From positions 310,001 to 374,000 of the forward strand of contig NZ_MZNT01000006.1 in the NCBI RefSeq assembly GCF_002042965.1: a stretch of 64,000 bases of DNA, in the 5' to 3' direction. Positions 24,865-32,995 of this stretch are shown in pieces. A program made the position numbers and the translations under genes. Each line of letters starts with the position of its first letter. Position 1 is the first letter of the stretch. The notes under the pieces were generated by a model. It saw nothing but the letters and a program-made list of their open reading frames with translations. It had not been told where the DNA came from and ran no database searches. This stretch comes from Paenibacillus sp. 32352. GTDB lineage: Bacteria > Bacillota > Bacilli > Paenibacillales > NBRC-103111.

Positions 24865-26049
24865 TTGATTAAATCGTGGAAAGTTTATATTTTAGCGATT
24901 GTAAGTTTTTTAGTGGGAACTTCGGAATTTGTAATTGCCGGTATATTGGATCTGGTTTCCAAAGATGTAGGCGTAACCATTGCTGCTGCTGGCCAACTCA
25001 TTTCGGTTTATTCCATATCTTACGCGGTGGGTACTCCAATTCTCATTGCGGCTACCTCTAAACTAAGCCGGAGAACACTTATGCTGGCTGCTTTGGCGCT
25101 CTTTTTTATAGGGAATTTAATAACAGTGGTCTCGACGGGCTATCCAATGCTTGTTGGTGCGAGAGTGATCTTAGCTCTTAGTACAGGTGTATTTACCGTG
25201 GTTGCCTTAACTGTTTCTGCTCAAATTGCCGGACCTGGAAAACAAGGCACCGCCATAGCAACTATCATGATGGGATTTAATCTATCGCTTATTTTAGGCG
25301 TTCCTGTGGGAAGAGTCATTGCCAGCACCTACGACTGGAAAATGATTTTTTATGGAATCGGCCTTCTTAGTTTTATCGCGATGCTGGTCATTTTAATGGC
25401 GTTGCCAAAGTCGCAAGGAGAGGCAAATGTGCCTCTTAAAGAACAACTCGCCCTGTTGAAAAGGCCGCAGCTATTATTAACCTTGTCGATTAGCTTCTTT
25501 TGGATGGTCGGTTATACGATCATTTACACGTTTATTACACCATTTCTGATGAACATTACGGGTATGAGCAATGGGATGGTGAGCATCGCGCTATTTTCAT
25601 TCGGTATAGCAAGTTTGCTGGGCGCCCAGGCTGGAGGTTATGGTGCGGATAAATTAGGTATTCCGCGTACGCTGAATGGAAGCTTAATGATCCACGCTGC
25701 TATTTTGATCCTTATGTCCCTCTTTGCCCATACATCAATAGCTGTCTTTCCGTTGCTGCTGTTATGGTCGTTTTTTGCTTGGTCTACGGGTCCCATTCAA
25801 CAAGTTTATATGATTAGCTTGGCACCAAGCGCAGCGGGAATCCTTCTGAGCTTGAATACATCCTTCATCCAGTTGGGAATTGCTGTCGGAGCTGCCATTG
25901 GCGGTATTGTGGTGGAAAACTTCTCCTTACAGTCAATCGGCGTGGCTGGCGCAATTGGTGTTGCAATCGCACTCCTTCCGGCTATATTATCGTTCTCGAT
26001 GCGAAGTCAGTCTGCGAATGGCATACAATCCGTCACAAGCAAAGAATGA
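24865..26049 (+). CDS. 12-helix MFS transporter (AraJ/YdhP-like DHA1)
   Basis: 394 residues and twelve helices. The LVGTSEFVIAGILDLVSKDV opening is typical of the AraJ/NepI/YdhP-like arabinose-polymyxin-purine exporter group; motif C-like GFNLSLILGVPVGRVIAS is present. TTG start with AAAGGGGAAC 6 bases upstream. Third gene of the ArsR-controlled set; probably exports the compound sensed by ArsR or made by the LLM enzyme. Confidence 0.88.
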   Translation: MIKSWKVYILAIVSFLVGTSEFVIAGILDLVSKDVGVTIAAAGQLISVYSISYAVGTPILIAATSKLSRRTLMLAALALFFIGNLITVVSTGYPMLVGARVILALSTGVFTVVALTVSAQIAGPGKQGTAIATIMMGFNLSLILGVPVGRVIASTYDWKMIFYGIGLLSFIAMLVILMALPKSQGEANVPLKEQLALLKRPQLLLTLSISFFWMVGYTIIYTFITPFLMNITGMSNGMVSIALFSFGIASLLGAQAGGYGADKLGIPRTLNGSLMIHAAILILMSLFAHTSIAVFPLLLLWSFFAWSTGPIQQVYMISLAPSAAGILLSLNTSFIQLGIAVGAAIGGIVVENFSLQSIGVAGAIGVAIALLPAILSFSMRSQSANGIQSVTSKE

Positions 26050-26065
26050 AACCATGCGTACAATT

Positions 26066-26107
26066 ACACGAACAAGCAACGGTATGCTACTGCTTGTTCG
26101 TGTTTTC
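26066..26107 (+). terminator. Terminator of the arsR-LLM-MFS set
   Basis: 13-bp perfect stem ACACGAACAAGCA / TGCTTGTTCGTGT followed by TTTT, 17 bases after the MFS stop. Confidence 0.85.
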
Positions 26108-26340
26108 TATTTCCATTTCCACTTCCTCCATCCAATGGACGCTTTGTAGAGCAAACGACTTCCCGTCTGTTGCGAAAACCAAATTGCATAGCTTTATAGC
26201 GGTTCGCTTGGGCGTATTGAATTGAGAGCCGAATGTCACTTATAACCGCAACCAGGCAGACCGGTTATACAAGAGTACGAATAACATCGACCCTAGCCTT
26301 ATGTTCTGCTCCGATCTCAAAATGCACCTGAACTTCGCCC
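26108..26340. other. Intergenic stretch without recognisable content
   Basis: No reading frame with a family signature and no clear hairpin. It lies between the MFS terminator and att site 4, where an island end would be. Confidence 0.3.
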
Positions 26341-26385
26341 TACTTATGATAAGGTTCAGCTTACACACTCTAACGGCTAAATTTT
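26341..26385 (-). repeat. rlmH-3'-end-like (SCC-like) att site 4
   Basis: Minus strand reads TTAAAATTTAGCCGTTAGAG, TGTGTAAGCTGAACCT, TATCATAAGTAGGGCGAA. Core at 26341-26351. The right flank equals that of site 2, and the left flank (GCCGTTA) resembles sites 1 and 3. As at site 3, a terminator-like hairpin adjoins it. Confidence 0.6.
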
Positions 26386-26417
26386 AAGGGCACCCCTCAC
26401 GCCCTCGGGTGCCCTTT
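26386..26417. terminator. Hairpin beside att site 4
   Basis: 10-bp stem AAGGGCACCC / GGGTGCCCTT between the att-like repeat and the minus-strand gene ending at 26475; likely its terminator. Confidence 0.7.
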
Positions 26418-26474
26418 GTTATACTTATTATATGGAATGACTTAGACCCCGTCGAACCCAAGAAGCTCACGACG

Positions 26475-27419
26475 TTAGGCCTGTTCTTTGATAAGCATAA
26501 GTTGCTTTCTTAAAACAATTACAAGATTATTTATAAAACCAACACTGCAATCAATCTGATCAAATTTTACAGAACAACTCAGCTTGATGGAGCCTTCGCC
26601 ATTTCCCCACGGGTTATATGGTACCTGCGAAGAACTAAATTCCATACCGGAATGTGCGGACTTCTTAATTTCTTGGTAAGCGGAATTTTCATCAAGCTTA
26701 TGATCAAGACTTGTTCCATAGTAGCGTTCCTTCGTAAGGTAGAAACTATAAGTGAACGAGCCCAATAAACCGTTAAGATTAATCTCCTCAATTATATTGT
26801 GATGCGCATCGTGCACTCTAAATGAGTATCCTAAATATAGATTTCCTCCTTCAATTTCTACCCATCCAAATGTTTTCTCCCTTATGTATTCCCTTACTAC
26901 CGCTCTATAATCATCAACATTAGCTTGTTGTGCCGCCCGTTTCTTTTTTGTTTCCAATGTGCTATTAATTAATTCAATTATTAATTGAATATTTCGTTGA
27001 GCTAGTCGTACATAAAGTAATACTTGGGGTCCAAAAGGGACTAGAATTTGTTTTTCGTCAATGATTAGGTCCCAACCAAAAGTCGTCGTTTTCTGCCACG
27101 GAATATTAAGGTGCTTAGGAGATTCCTCGTCCCAAAACAAATCCACATCTATGTCTTGGGGCCATTTTTGAAACGTGTTAACAAAGGTTTTATAAATTGC
27201 TTCTTGAGCGGCATCTTTTAGACCCTCAAACGGATATTTACTGGCATCCAAATTGAAAATATGCCGAATCCTATCGCCTTTCAAGAATACAATCTGTTCT
27301 ACATAATGGTTCGGAAAATTCTCGCGATAAAACAACTTATAATCAGCGTGTAACTTCCATTGAGGTTTTCGTAAATGTGCTGTCAAAGAAGAATATAACT
27401 TATCAATGCTGGTGTCCAT
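26475..27419 (-). CDS. Hypothetical protein, 314 residues
   Basis: I do not recognise the family. It is soluble, with no signal peptide or membrane helix, rich in aromatic and charged residues, and has predicted mixed secondary structure (segments such as YRENFPNHYVEQIVFLKGDR, FVNTFQKWPQDIDVDLFWDE, KTFGWVEIEGGNLYLGYSFR). The ATG at 27417-27419 has GGAGG 6 bases upstream; an earlier ATG at 27431 contains that GGAGG. It is the only intact gene besides the SLH and LuxR genes in its module. More AT-rich codon choice than the wal block, which fits acquisition by transfer. Confidence 0.7.
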   Translation of the reverse strand: MDTSIDKLYSSLTAHLRKPQWKLHADYKLFYRENFPNHYVEQIVFLKGDRIRHIFNLDASKYPFEGLKDAAQEAIYKTFVNTFQKWPQDIDVDLFWDEESPKHLNIPWQKTTTFGWDLIIDEKQILVPFGPQVLLYVRLAQRNIQLIIELINSTLETKKKRAAQQANVDDYRAVVREYIREKTFGWVEIEGGNLYLGYSFRVHDAHHNIIEEINLNGLLGSFTYSFYLTKERYYGTSLDHKLDENSAYQEIKKSAHSGMEFSSSQVPYNPWGNGEGSIKLSCSVKFDQIDCSVGFINNLVIVLRKQLMLIKEQA

Positions 27420-27532
27420 ACAAGCCTCCATGTGGTTTTTGTTGTTTATGGAAATTCCTTGGAATACTACTCAATCCTAGCACACAATAAATGTTGAGCC
27501 CTTATCAGAGTTCCTATTCTCTATCGATATTC

Positions 27533-27748
27533 TTACTTGCCAATCACATACTTCAGGTTAATTTTAACCTTCTCATCGAGAAACTTCCGCCAGCATGTGT
27601 TGTCCCTAGCAGGGTCGTTAGCCTGCTCCGTAAAATACACGCCCATTTTTGCGTTCTCAAACTGGAAGTAATCCCTTCCCCTCTGATTGCCGAACATCGC
27701 GACCATCGCGTAGTTGTAGCTCGAACTGATAAGAATACTTGCGGTCAC
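27533..27748 (-). pseudogene. Possible 3' remnant of an unknown gene
   Basis: A 71-codon minus-strand frame (SSSYNYAMVAMFGNQRGRDY, FQFENAKMGVYFTEQANDP, LDEKVKINLKYVIGK-stop) looks coding in composition but lacks a start with a ribosome-binding site, and upstream frames are closed. I do not recognise it. Could be the tail of a deleted gene or non-coding. Confidence 0.3.
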
Positions 27749-27793
27749 CTTTAGCTGTTTTCTTAGCGTTACTGGATATGCAATGTTTCATCG

Positions 27794-27831
27794 AAAAATC
27801 TAACCTCGTCTATAACCGGAGTTAGATTTTT
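27794..27831. terminator. Bidirectional terminator upstream of the second SLH gene
   Basis: Perfect 11-bp AAAAATCTAAC / GTTAGATTTTT stem, giving an A-tract and T-tract on both strands. Confidence 0.75.
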
Positions 27832-27897
27832 CTGGCAGGGAAATATGCTAAGCTCTAACTTGGTCGATAAAATTGGATAAAAGAAGGTGGAAAGATA

Positions 27898-30800
27898 TTG
27901 AAAGCGGGCCTCAAACAATACATTTCTTTCATCATGGCACTTGTTTTGTGTATGGGACTTATGCCGATGCGCTCATTCGCCGATACGCCGGGCGGGATGA
28001 GCGGCTCGGGAACGCAAAGCGACCCCTATATTATTATGACGTTGGCGCAGTTGAATGCGGTGCGTAATAACTTGAGCGCGAATTACAAGCTTGGTGCGGA
28101 CATTAACGCAGCGGAGACAGCGGGGTGGAATGACGGGGCCGGCTGGCTGCCGATCCCGTCATTCACAGGTGTCTTCGACGGAGCGGGGCATGTCATTCGC
28201 GGGCTGACCATTCATCGGCCTGATTCGATGAATGTTGGCCTGTTTCAGGAAATCCGGGACGCCGGAGTCGTCAAAAATATCGGCCTCGAAGAAAGTACGA
28301 TCGTCGGCGGCAGTTATACGGGTGGGCTGGCCGGTTTGAACTACGGCACAGTGGATCAGGCCTATGTTACCGGCACAGTCGATAGCCCCCAAGGTGTCAT
28401 CGGAGGGCTCGTCGGATACAATGCCAGCGGATATAATGACGCCGTACAACCAATCGAAGGCAAAATCGTCGGTTCCTACTCAGCCGCAACTGTACATAGC
28501 AGTTCTAATGACTCCACCGGCGGTCTTGTTGGACAGAACGATGGGAAGATTACCGATTCCTATGCAACAGGGGATGTGAGCGGCTACAAGTACGTCGGCG
28601 GCCTGGTCGGGATCAACGTCGCCGGGCTCATCGAGCGCACCTACGCTTCAGGTGCCGTTAGCGGAGGGAGCTTGGTGGGCGGCCTCGCGGGCGAGAACCA
28701 GAATGGCGTCATCAACTTGTCCTACGCTACCGGGAGCGTAGGCGGGAAGGATAGCGTTGGCGGCCTGGTTGCGGTCACAGACTTTGGTGAAATCAATAGA
28801 TCGTATGCGTCCGGTATGGTCACCGGCAGCGGTTATACCGGAGGGCTGATCGGCAGCAATAACGGAGGGACTGTCTCGTACAGCTTCTGGGATCGGGAAT
28901 CGACGGGGCAGAACAACGCCTGCGTCAATAACGACCAATACCTAGCATCTTGCGACGCGACAAGTCTGTCCACCGCGCAGGCGATTGCGCAATCGAGCTA
29001 TTCCGGTTCGTTGGACTTCCAGAACGACTGGTTTATGATCGACGGCTCGACCCGGCCCTTCCTGCGGATGGAGTGGTCGCAGACGATCCGCAATACACAC
29101 CAGTTGCAGCTCATGGAGATGAATCGCGGGGCCAATTATTCGCTCGCGCAGGACATCATTTTCGGAACGACATTCACCGATGGTAGTCGCTCGGATATGT
29201 GGGCGACAAGCGCCACAGAGGGCAAAGGCTTCGTGCCAATCGCCGGCAGGGCGGTCAGCCCTCCCGCATTTACCGGCGTATTTGACGGGCAAGGGCATAC
29301 AATCCACGGGCTGGTCATCCGTCTTTCTAACAGAAGTAATGTTGGGACCTCCTACGCGATCGGTTTGTTTGGCTACACGGTAAAAGCAAAAATCCGCAAC
29401 GTCGGTCTGCTTGACGGCAGTATCTCGGGCTTCCGCTGGGTCGGCCAACTGGTAGGGGTCAACCGTTCTTCCGAGATCAGCAACACGTATGCTTCAGGTT
29501 CCGTGCTCGGGTATGCAATCGTTGGCGGCCTAGTTGGATGGAATGACGGTTCCTCCATTCTCAATTCCTATGCTGCTGGGAAGGTGGATGCTTACAATGA
29601 TTTTGTGGGTGGACTAACAGGGTTTAGCGAAAAGTCAGCCATCAGTACCTCCTTCGCCGTCAGCGATGTGAAGGGCCACGATTACGTAGGGGGGCTAACC
29701 GGAGTAAATGTGACGAACAGCAACATCAGCGAGTCCTTTGCTTCGGGCAGTGTGACCGGCAACGTCTATATCGGCGGGTTAGTCGGGACTCTCGAAGACA
29801 ACGCCTCTGTCAGTTTCAGCTATGCTACGGGCGAGCTGACCGGCAGCTCCTATATCGGCGGTCTGACCGGGAAAATCACGGACACCAGCACCATACAGAA
29901 CAGCTTCTGGGATTCAGAAGCGACTGGTCAGACCGGGGCTTGCGGTGAAATTACCGACATATGTACCGCAACCGGTCTTACATCGGCGCAAATGAAAACA
30001 CAATCTTTTTTTGAGACGGCAGGTTGGAATCTCACCAGTGATTGGACGATGGACGAAGGCAAAACGTACCCTGTTTTGCAAAAAGTAACCCCGGATACAC
30101 TTCGGGATGCGGCGCCACCTACAATCGCAAGAGCCAATGTTAGTGATGATCGGCCAAACACCGTCGTCGTAACATTTGATGAAAGTGTGCGTTTAGCAGA
30201 TGTCAGCGGGTTCACGGTCAAAATCGATTCGAAAGATGCAGTAATTACAGGCTTTAGCGGAACGGGAACAAAGTCATTATCTTTTACCCTTCTTGACAGG
30301 ATTAACCGCGGACAGGTCATCACTCTTTCCTACGATAAGTCATTGGGCACGGTTGTCGATCTAGAAGGTAATCCGTTGCACAGCTTCGTAGACCGGACTG
30401 TGGATAACGTAACGCCTCAATTTACAGTAACCTTTGATTCCGGCGGTGGCTCTGCGGTAGCGTCTGTTATCGTCCAGAGTTCTTCCACGATAGCCGAACC
30501 GACAGCCCCGACAAAGGACGGGTACGTCTTTGGCGGCTGGTATAAAGACAGCTCATGGCAAAGCCTATGGAATTTTGCTCAAGATACCGTTATGTCCAGT
30601 ATGACGCTGTACGCCAAATGGACGGTTGTCCCGGCATATACGGTGATGTACAACGGCAATGGGAATATGCTGGGCACTACACCAATCGATACTGGCTCGT
30701 ATGCGCAGGGCGTGACAGTGGCTGTGTATGGGAACTCAGGGGGCTTGGCTAAGGTAGGCTACTCGTTCGCCGGGTGGAACACGGCAGCGGATGGCACCGG

Positions 30801-32805
30801 CACGAACTATGCCCCCGGCAGCAAGTTCACCATGGGAGCGGCGAGCGTGACGTTGTACGCCAAATGGACGGCTGTCCCAACATATACAGTGACGTACAAC
30901 GGCAATGGAAACACGTTAGGTACTACGCCGATCGATACTGGCTCGTATGCGCAAGGCGTGACAGTGGCTGTGTATGGGAACTCAGGGGGCTTGGCTAAGG
31001 TAGGCTACTCGTTCGCCGGGTGGAACACAGGAGCGGATGGCACCGGCACGAACTATGCCCCCGGCAGCAAATTCACCATGGGAGCGGCAAACGTGACGCT
31101 GTATGCCAATTGGACGACGAACCCGGAGCCGAGCGGCAATGCGAATTTGACCGCTTTGACGCTTTCGAGCGGTACGTTGACCCCGGTGTTTAGCTCTGAC
31201 GCCCTAACCTACTCGGCAAACGTAACAAGTACCGTGAGCAGCATCACGGTGACGGCGACAGTCTATGATAGCGACTCTACCGTAACGGCTAGCGTGTACA
31301 ACAGCGCTGGAACGTTAGTTCTTGGACCACTTAGTTTGACAAGCGAAACGCCATCCCCTTTACTTCCGGTAAACATAGGGAACAACCTCATTAAGTTGAT
31401 CGTAACCGCGCCGAACGGCACGATGCGTACCTACACAGTGACGGTAATGCGTGACGCCGGGCCATCGTCATCGTCGGATTCATCGAATGACGGATCAAAT
31501 AGCGGCGGTACAATCGATTTAGTCAAGCCTTCCGTAGTCCCGGCAGGCGGCTTCAGTATCGTCATGAACGGTAAAGAACTGGAACGGGCTGCTACATCAG
31601 AAGAAAGTGAGAAGAGCAAATTCACCATCACCTTGGATTCCGCCAAATTGATGACGCAGCTTGAAAGCGCTGGGGAAAAGCCTGTGCTCGCGATCCTTGT
31701 CACAACAAACGCAGACCAAGTGTCCGCGGCGCTGACCGGCGATTTGCTCAAGGCGCTGGCAAACAAACAAGGCGTGCTGGAATTTAAAACGCCGATCGGG
31801 AGCTACAAGCTGCCCGTAGCGGAATTAGCGATAGACGACCTCCTCAAGCAGCTTGGAGAAGGCGCATCACCTGCAACTGCCGTGATCCATGTGAACATTG
31901 CCAAGGCCGACAGCACTCAGCTTGAACTTGCAAAACATGCCGCGGACCAAGACCGGTTCACTATCTTCGCTCCGCTCGTCGATTTCACAATAACCGCTTC
32001 GTTCGGCGGGAAGACGGCGAGCGCGGACACATTCGGCGCTTACGTGGAGCGTGAAATTCCGCTGCCGGATGGCGTGGATCCAAGCAAGGTCACAACCGCT
32101 GTTGTGCTGAACGAGGACGGAACCGTCCGTCATGTGCCGACGTCCATCATCACCCGCGGCGGAAGTTATTATGCCGTCGTCCATAGCCTGACCAATAGCG
32201 TATATACGCTTATCGGGCATGCGGTGAAATTTATGGACGTCGAGGGGCACTGGTCCAAAGACATTGTGGGCGACCTGGCATCCCGCATGATCGTAAACGG
32301 CGTTAGCAGCAACAATTTCAACCCGAATGCCCCGATTACCCGCGCCGAGTTTGCGGCGATTGTAGTTCGGGCCCTGGGCCTTGCCGACAACGGTAAAACC
32401 ACATCATTTAGCGATGTACCCTCCGGTTCCTGGTACATCGGGGCGGTGGCAAAGGCGCAGGAATTCGGCATCGTGAGTGGGTACGGGGATGGCACTTTCC
32501 GCGGGGCCAAAACCATTACGCGCGAGGAAGCAATGGTTATGATCTCCCGAGCAATGAATCTTGCTGGACTGGATACGAGCATCAGCGATCCAGACGCCGA
32601 TGCCGCGCTTGTAAGGTTTACGGATGGCGCTTCGGTCCATAACTGGGCCAAAGCTTCCGTTGCCGTAGCCGTCCGGAGCCAGCTAGTAAACGGTTCCGAT
32701 GCAGGACTTCTACCGGCAAGCGACATTACTAGAGCAGAAACGGCTGCCATCATTCAGCGGATGCTGGTGAAAGCAGGACTAATCGGCAACACCATTTCAG
32801 GGTAA
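27898..32805 (+). CDS. SLH-domain surface protein with GLUG and InlB-type repeats
   Basis: 1,635 residues, secreted and bound to wall polysaccharide. Order (residues): signal peptide 1-30 (cleavage near SFA-DTPGG); two blocks of GLUG repeats (VGGLVGxN, IxxSYATGxVxG) about 135-345 and 500-670, a beta-helix fold seen in IgA-protease-like and adhesin proteins; SwmB-like domain about 740-840; three InlB B/Flg_new repeats about 841-1075 (GWYKD, GWNTAADGTG motifs); cadherin-like beta sandwich about 1078-1183; Ser/Asp linker about 1185-1200; pre-SLH domain about 1215-1440; three SLH repeats 1446-1630. TTG start with AAGAAGGTGG 6 bases upstream. Same C-terminal layout as the 1134-7070 protein, so the two are related. 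Probably adhesion or biofilm matrix. The LuxR regulator just downstream may control it. Confidence 0.9.
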   Translation: MKAGLKQYISFIMALVLCMGLMPMRSFADTPGGMSGSGTQSDPYIIMTLAQLNAVRNNLSANYKLGADINAAETAGWNDGAGWLPIPSFTGVFDGAGHVIRGLTIHRPDSMNVGLFQEIRDAGVVKNIGLEESTIVGGSYTGGLAGLNYGTVDQAYVTGTVDSPQGVIGGLVGYNASGYNDAVQPIEGKIVGSYSAATVHSSSNDSTGGLVGQNDGKITDSYATGDVSGYKYVGGLVGINVAGLIERTYASGAVSGGSLVGGLAGENQNGVINLSYATGSVGGKDSVGGLVAVTDFGEINRSYASGMVTGSGYTGGLIGSNNGGTVSYSFWDRESTGQNNACVNNDQYLASCDATSLSTAQAIAQSSYSGSLDFQNDWFMIDGSTRPFLRMEWSQTIRNTHQLQLMEMNRGANYSLAQDIIFGTTFTDGSRSDMWATSATEGKGFVPIAGRAVSPPAFTGVFDGQGHTIHGLVIRLSNRSNVGTSYAIGLFGYTVKAKIRNVGLLDGSISGFRWVGQLVGVNRSSEISNTYASGSVLGYAIVGGLVGWNDGSSILNSYAAGKVDAYNDFVGGLTGFSEKSAISTSFAVSDVKGHDYVGGLTGVNVTNSNISESFASGSVTGNVYIGGLVGTLEDNASVSFSYATGELTGSSYIGGLTGKITDTSTIQNSFWDSEATGQTGACGEITDICTATGLTSAQMKTQSFFETAGWNLTSDWTMDEGKTYPVLQKVTPDTLRDAAPPTIARANVSDDRPNTVVVTFDESVRLADVSGFTVKIDSKDAVITGFSGTGTKSLSFTLLDRINRGQVITLSYDKSLGTVVDLEGNPLHSFVDRTVDNVTPQFTVTFDSGGGSAVASVIVQSSSTIAEPTAPTKDGYVFGGWYKDSSWQSLWNFAQDTVMSSMTLYAKWTVVPAYTVMYNGNGNMLGTTPIDTGSYAQGVTVAVYGNSGGLAKVGYSFAGWNTAADGTGTNYAPGSKFTMGAASVTLYAKWTAVPTYTVTYNGNGNTLGTTPIDTGSYAQGVTVAVYGNSGGLAKVGYSFAGWNTGADGTGTNYAPGSKFTMGAANVTLYANWTTNPEPSGNANLTALTLSSGTLTPVFSSDALTYSANVTSTVSSITVTATVYDSDSTVTASVYNSAGTLVLGPLSLTSETPSPLLPVNIGNNLIKLIVTAPNGTMRTYTVTVMRDAGPSSSSDSSNDGSNSGGTIDLVKPSVVPAGGFSIVMNGKELERAATSEESEKSKFTITLDSAKLMTQLESAGEKPVLAILVTTNADQVSAALTGDLLKALANKQGVLEFKTPIGSYKLPVAELAIDDLLKQLGEGASPATAVIHVNIAKADSTQLELAKHAADQDRFTIFAPLVDFTITASFGGKTASADTFGAYVEREIPLPDGVDPSKVTTAVVLNEDGTVRHVPTSIITRGGSYYAVVHSLTNSVYTLIGHAVKFMDVEGHWSKDIVGDLASRMIVNGVSSNNFNPNAPITRAEFAAIVVRALGLADNGKTTSFSDVPSGSWYIGAVAKAQEFGIVSGYGDGTFRGAKTITREEAMVMISRAMNLAGLDTSISDPDADAALVRFTDGASVHNWAKASVAVAVRSQLVNGSDAGLLPASDITRAETAAIIQRMLVKAGLIGNTISG
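30637..31128 (+). repeat. Two near-identical 246-bp tandem repeats inside the SLH gene
   Basis: Unit 1 begins at 30637 and unit 2 at 30883, a period of exactly 246 bp (82 codons), with only scattered differences. They encode Flg_new/InlB-type modules (SYAQGVTVAVYGNSGGLAKV, then GYSFAGWNT). The high DNA identity implies a recent duplication and makes copy-number change by slippage or recombination likely. Confidence 0.9.
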
Positions 32806-32824
32806 TACAGTCTCGCCAATCTTG

Positions 32825-32862
32825 GCCGTCCCAAGGTACAGCTGCCATAGGGACGGCTTTTT
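32825..32862 (+). terminator. Terminator of the second SLH gene
   Basis: GCCGTCCC / GGGACGGC stem followed by TTTTT, 20 bases after the stop. Confidence 0.88.
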
Positions 32863-32926
32863 GCTATAAGGCAGCACCCGGCGGCTTTTTCCTACATGAA
32901 ATCAGCCCGCAATCCATCAAATTACA

Positions 32927-32956
32927 TTGTTGGTAGAGGGTATCCTTGTTTATAAT
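32927..32956 (+). promoter_or_regulatory. Sigma-A-type promoter of the LuxR/LAL gene
   Basis: TTGTTG (32927-32932), 18-base spacer, TATAAT (32951-32956), 40 bases before the start codon. Confidence 0.6.
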
Positions 32957-32995
32957 GAAACCAACTCATACCAAAGATGAAATAGGTGATTGACG

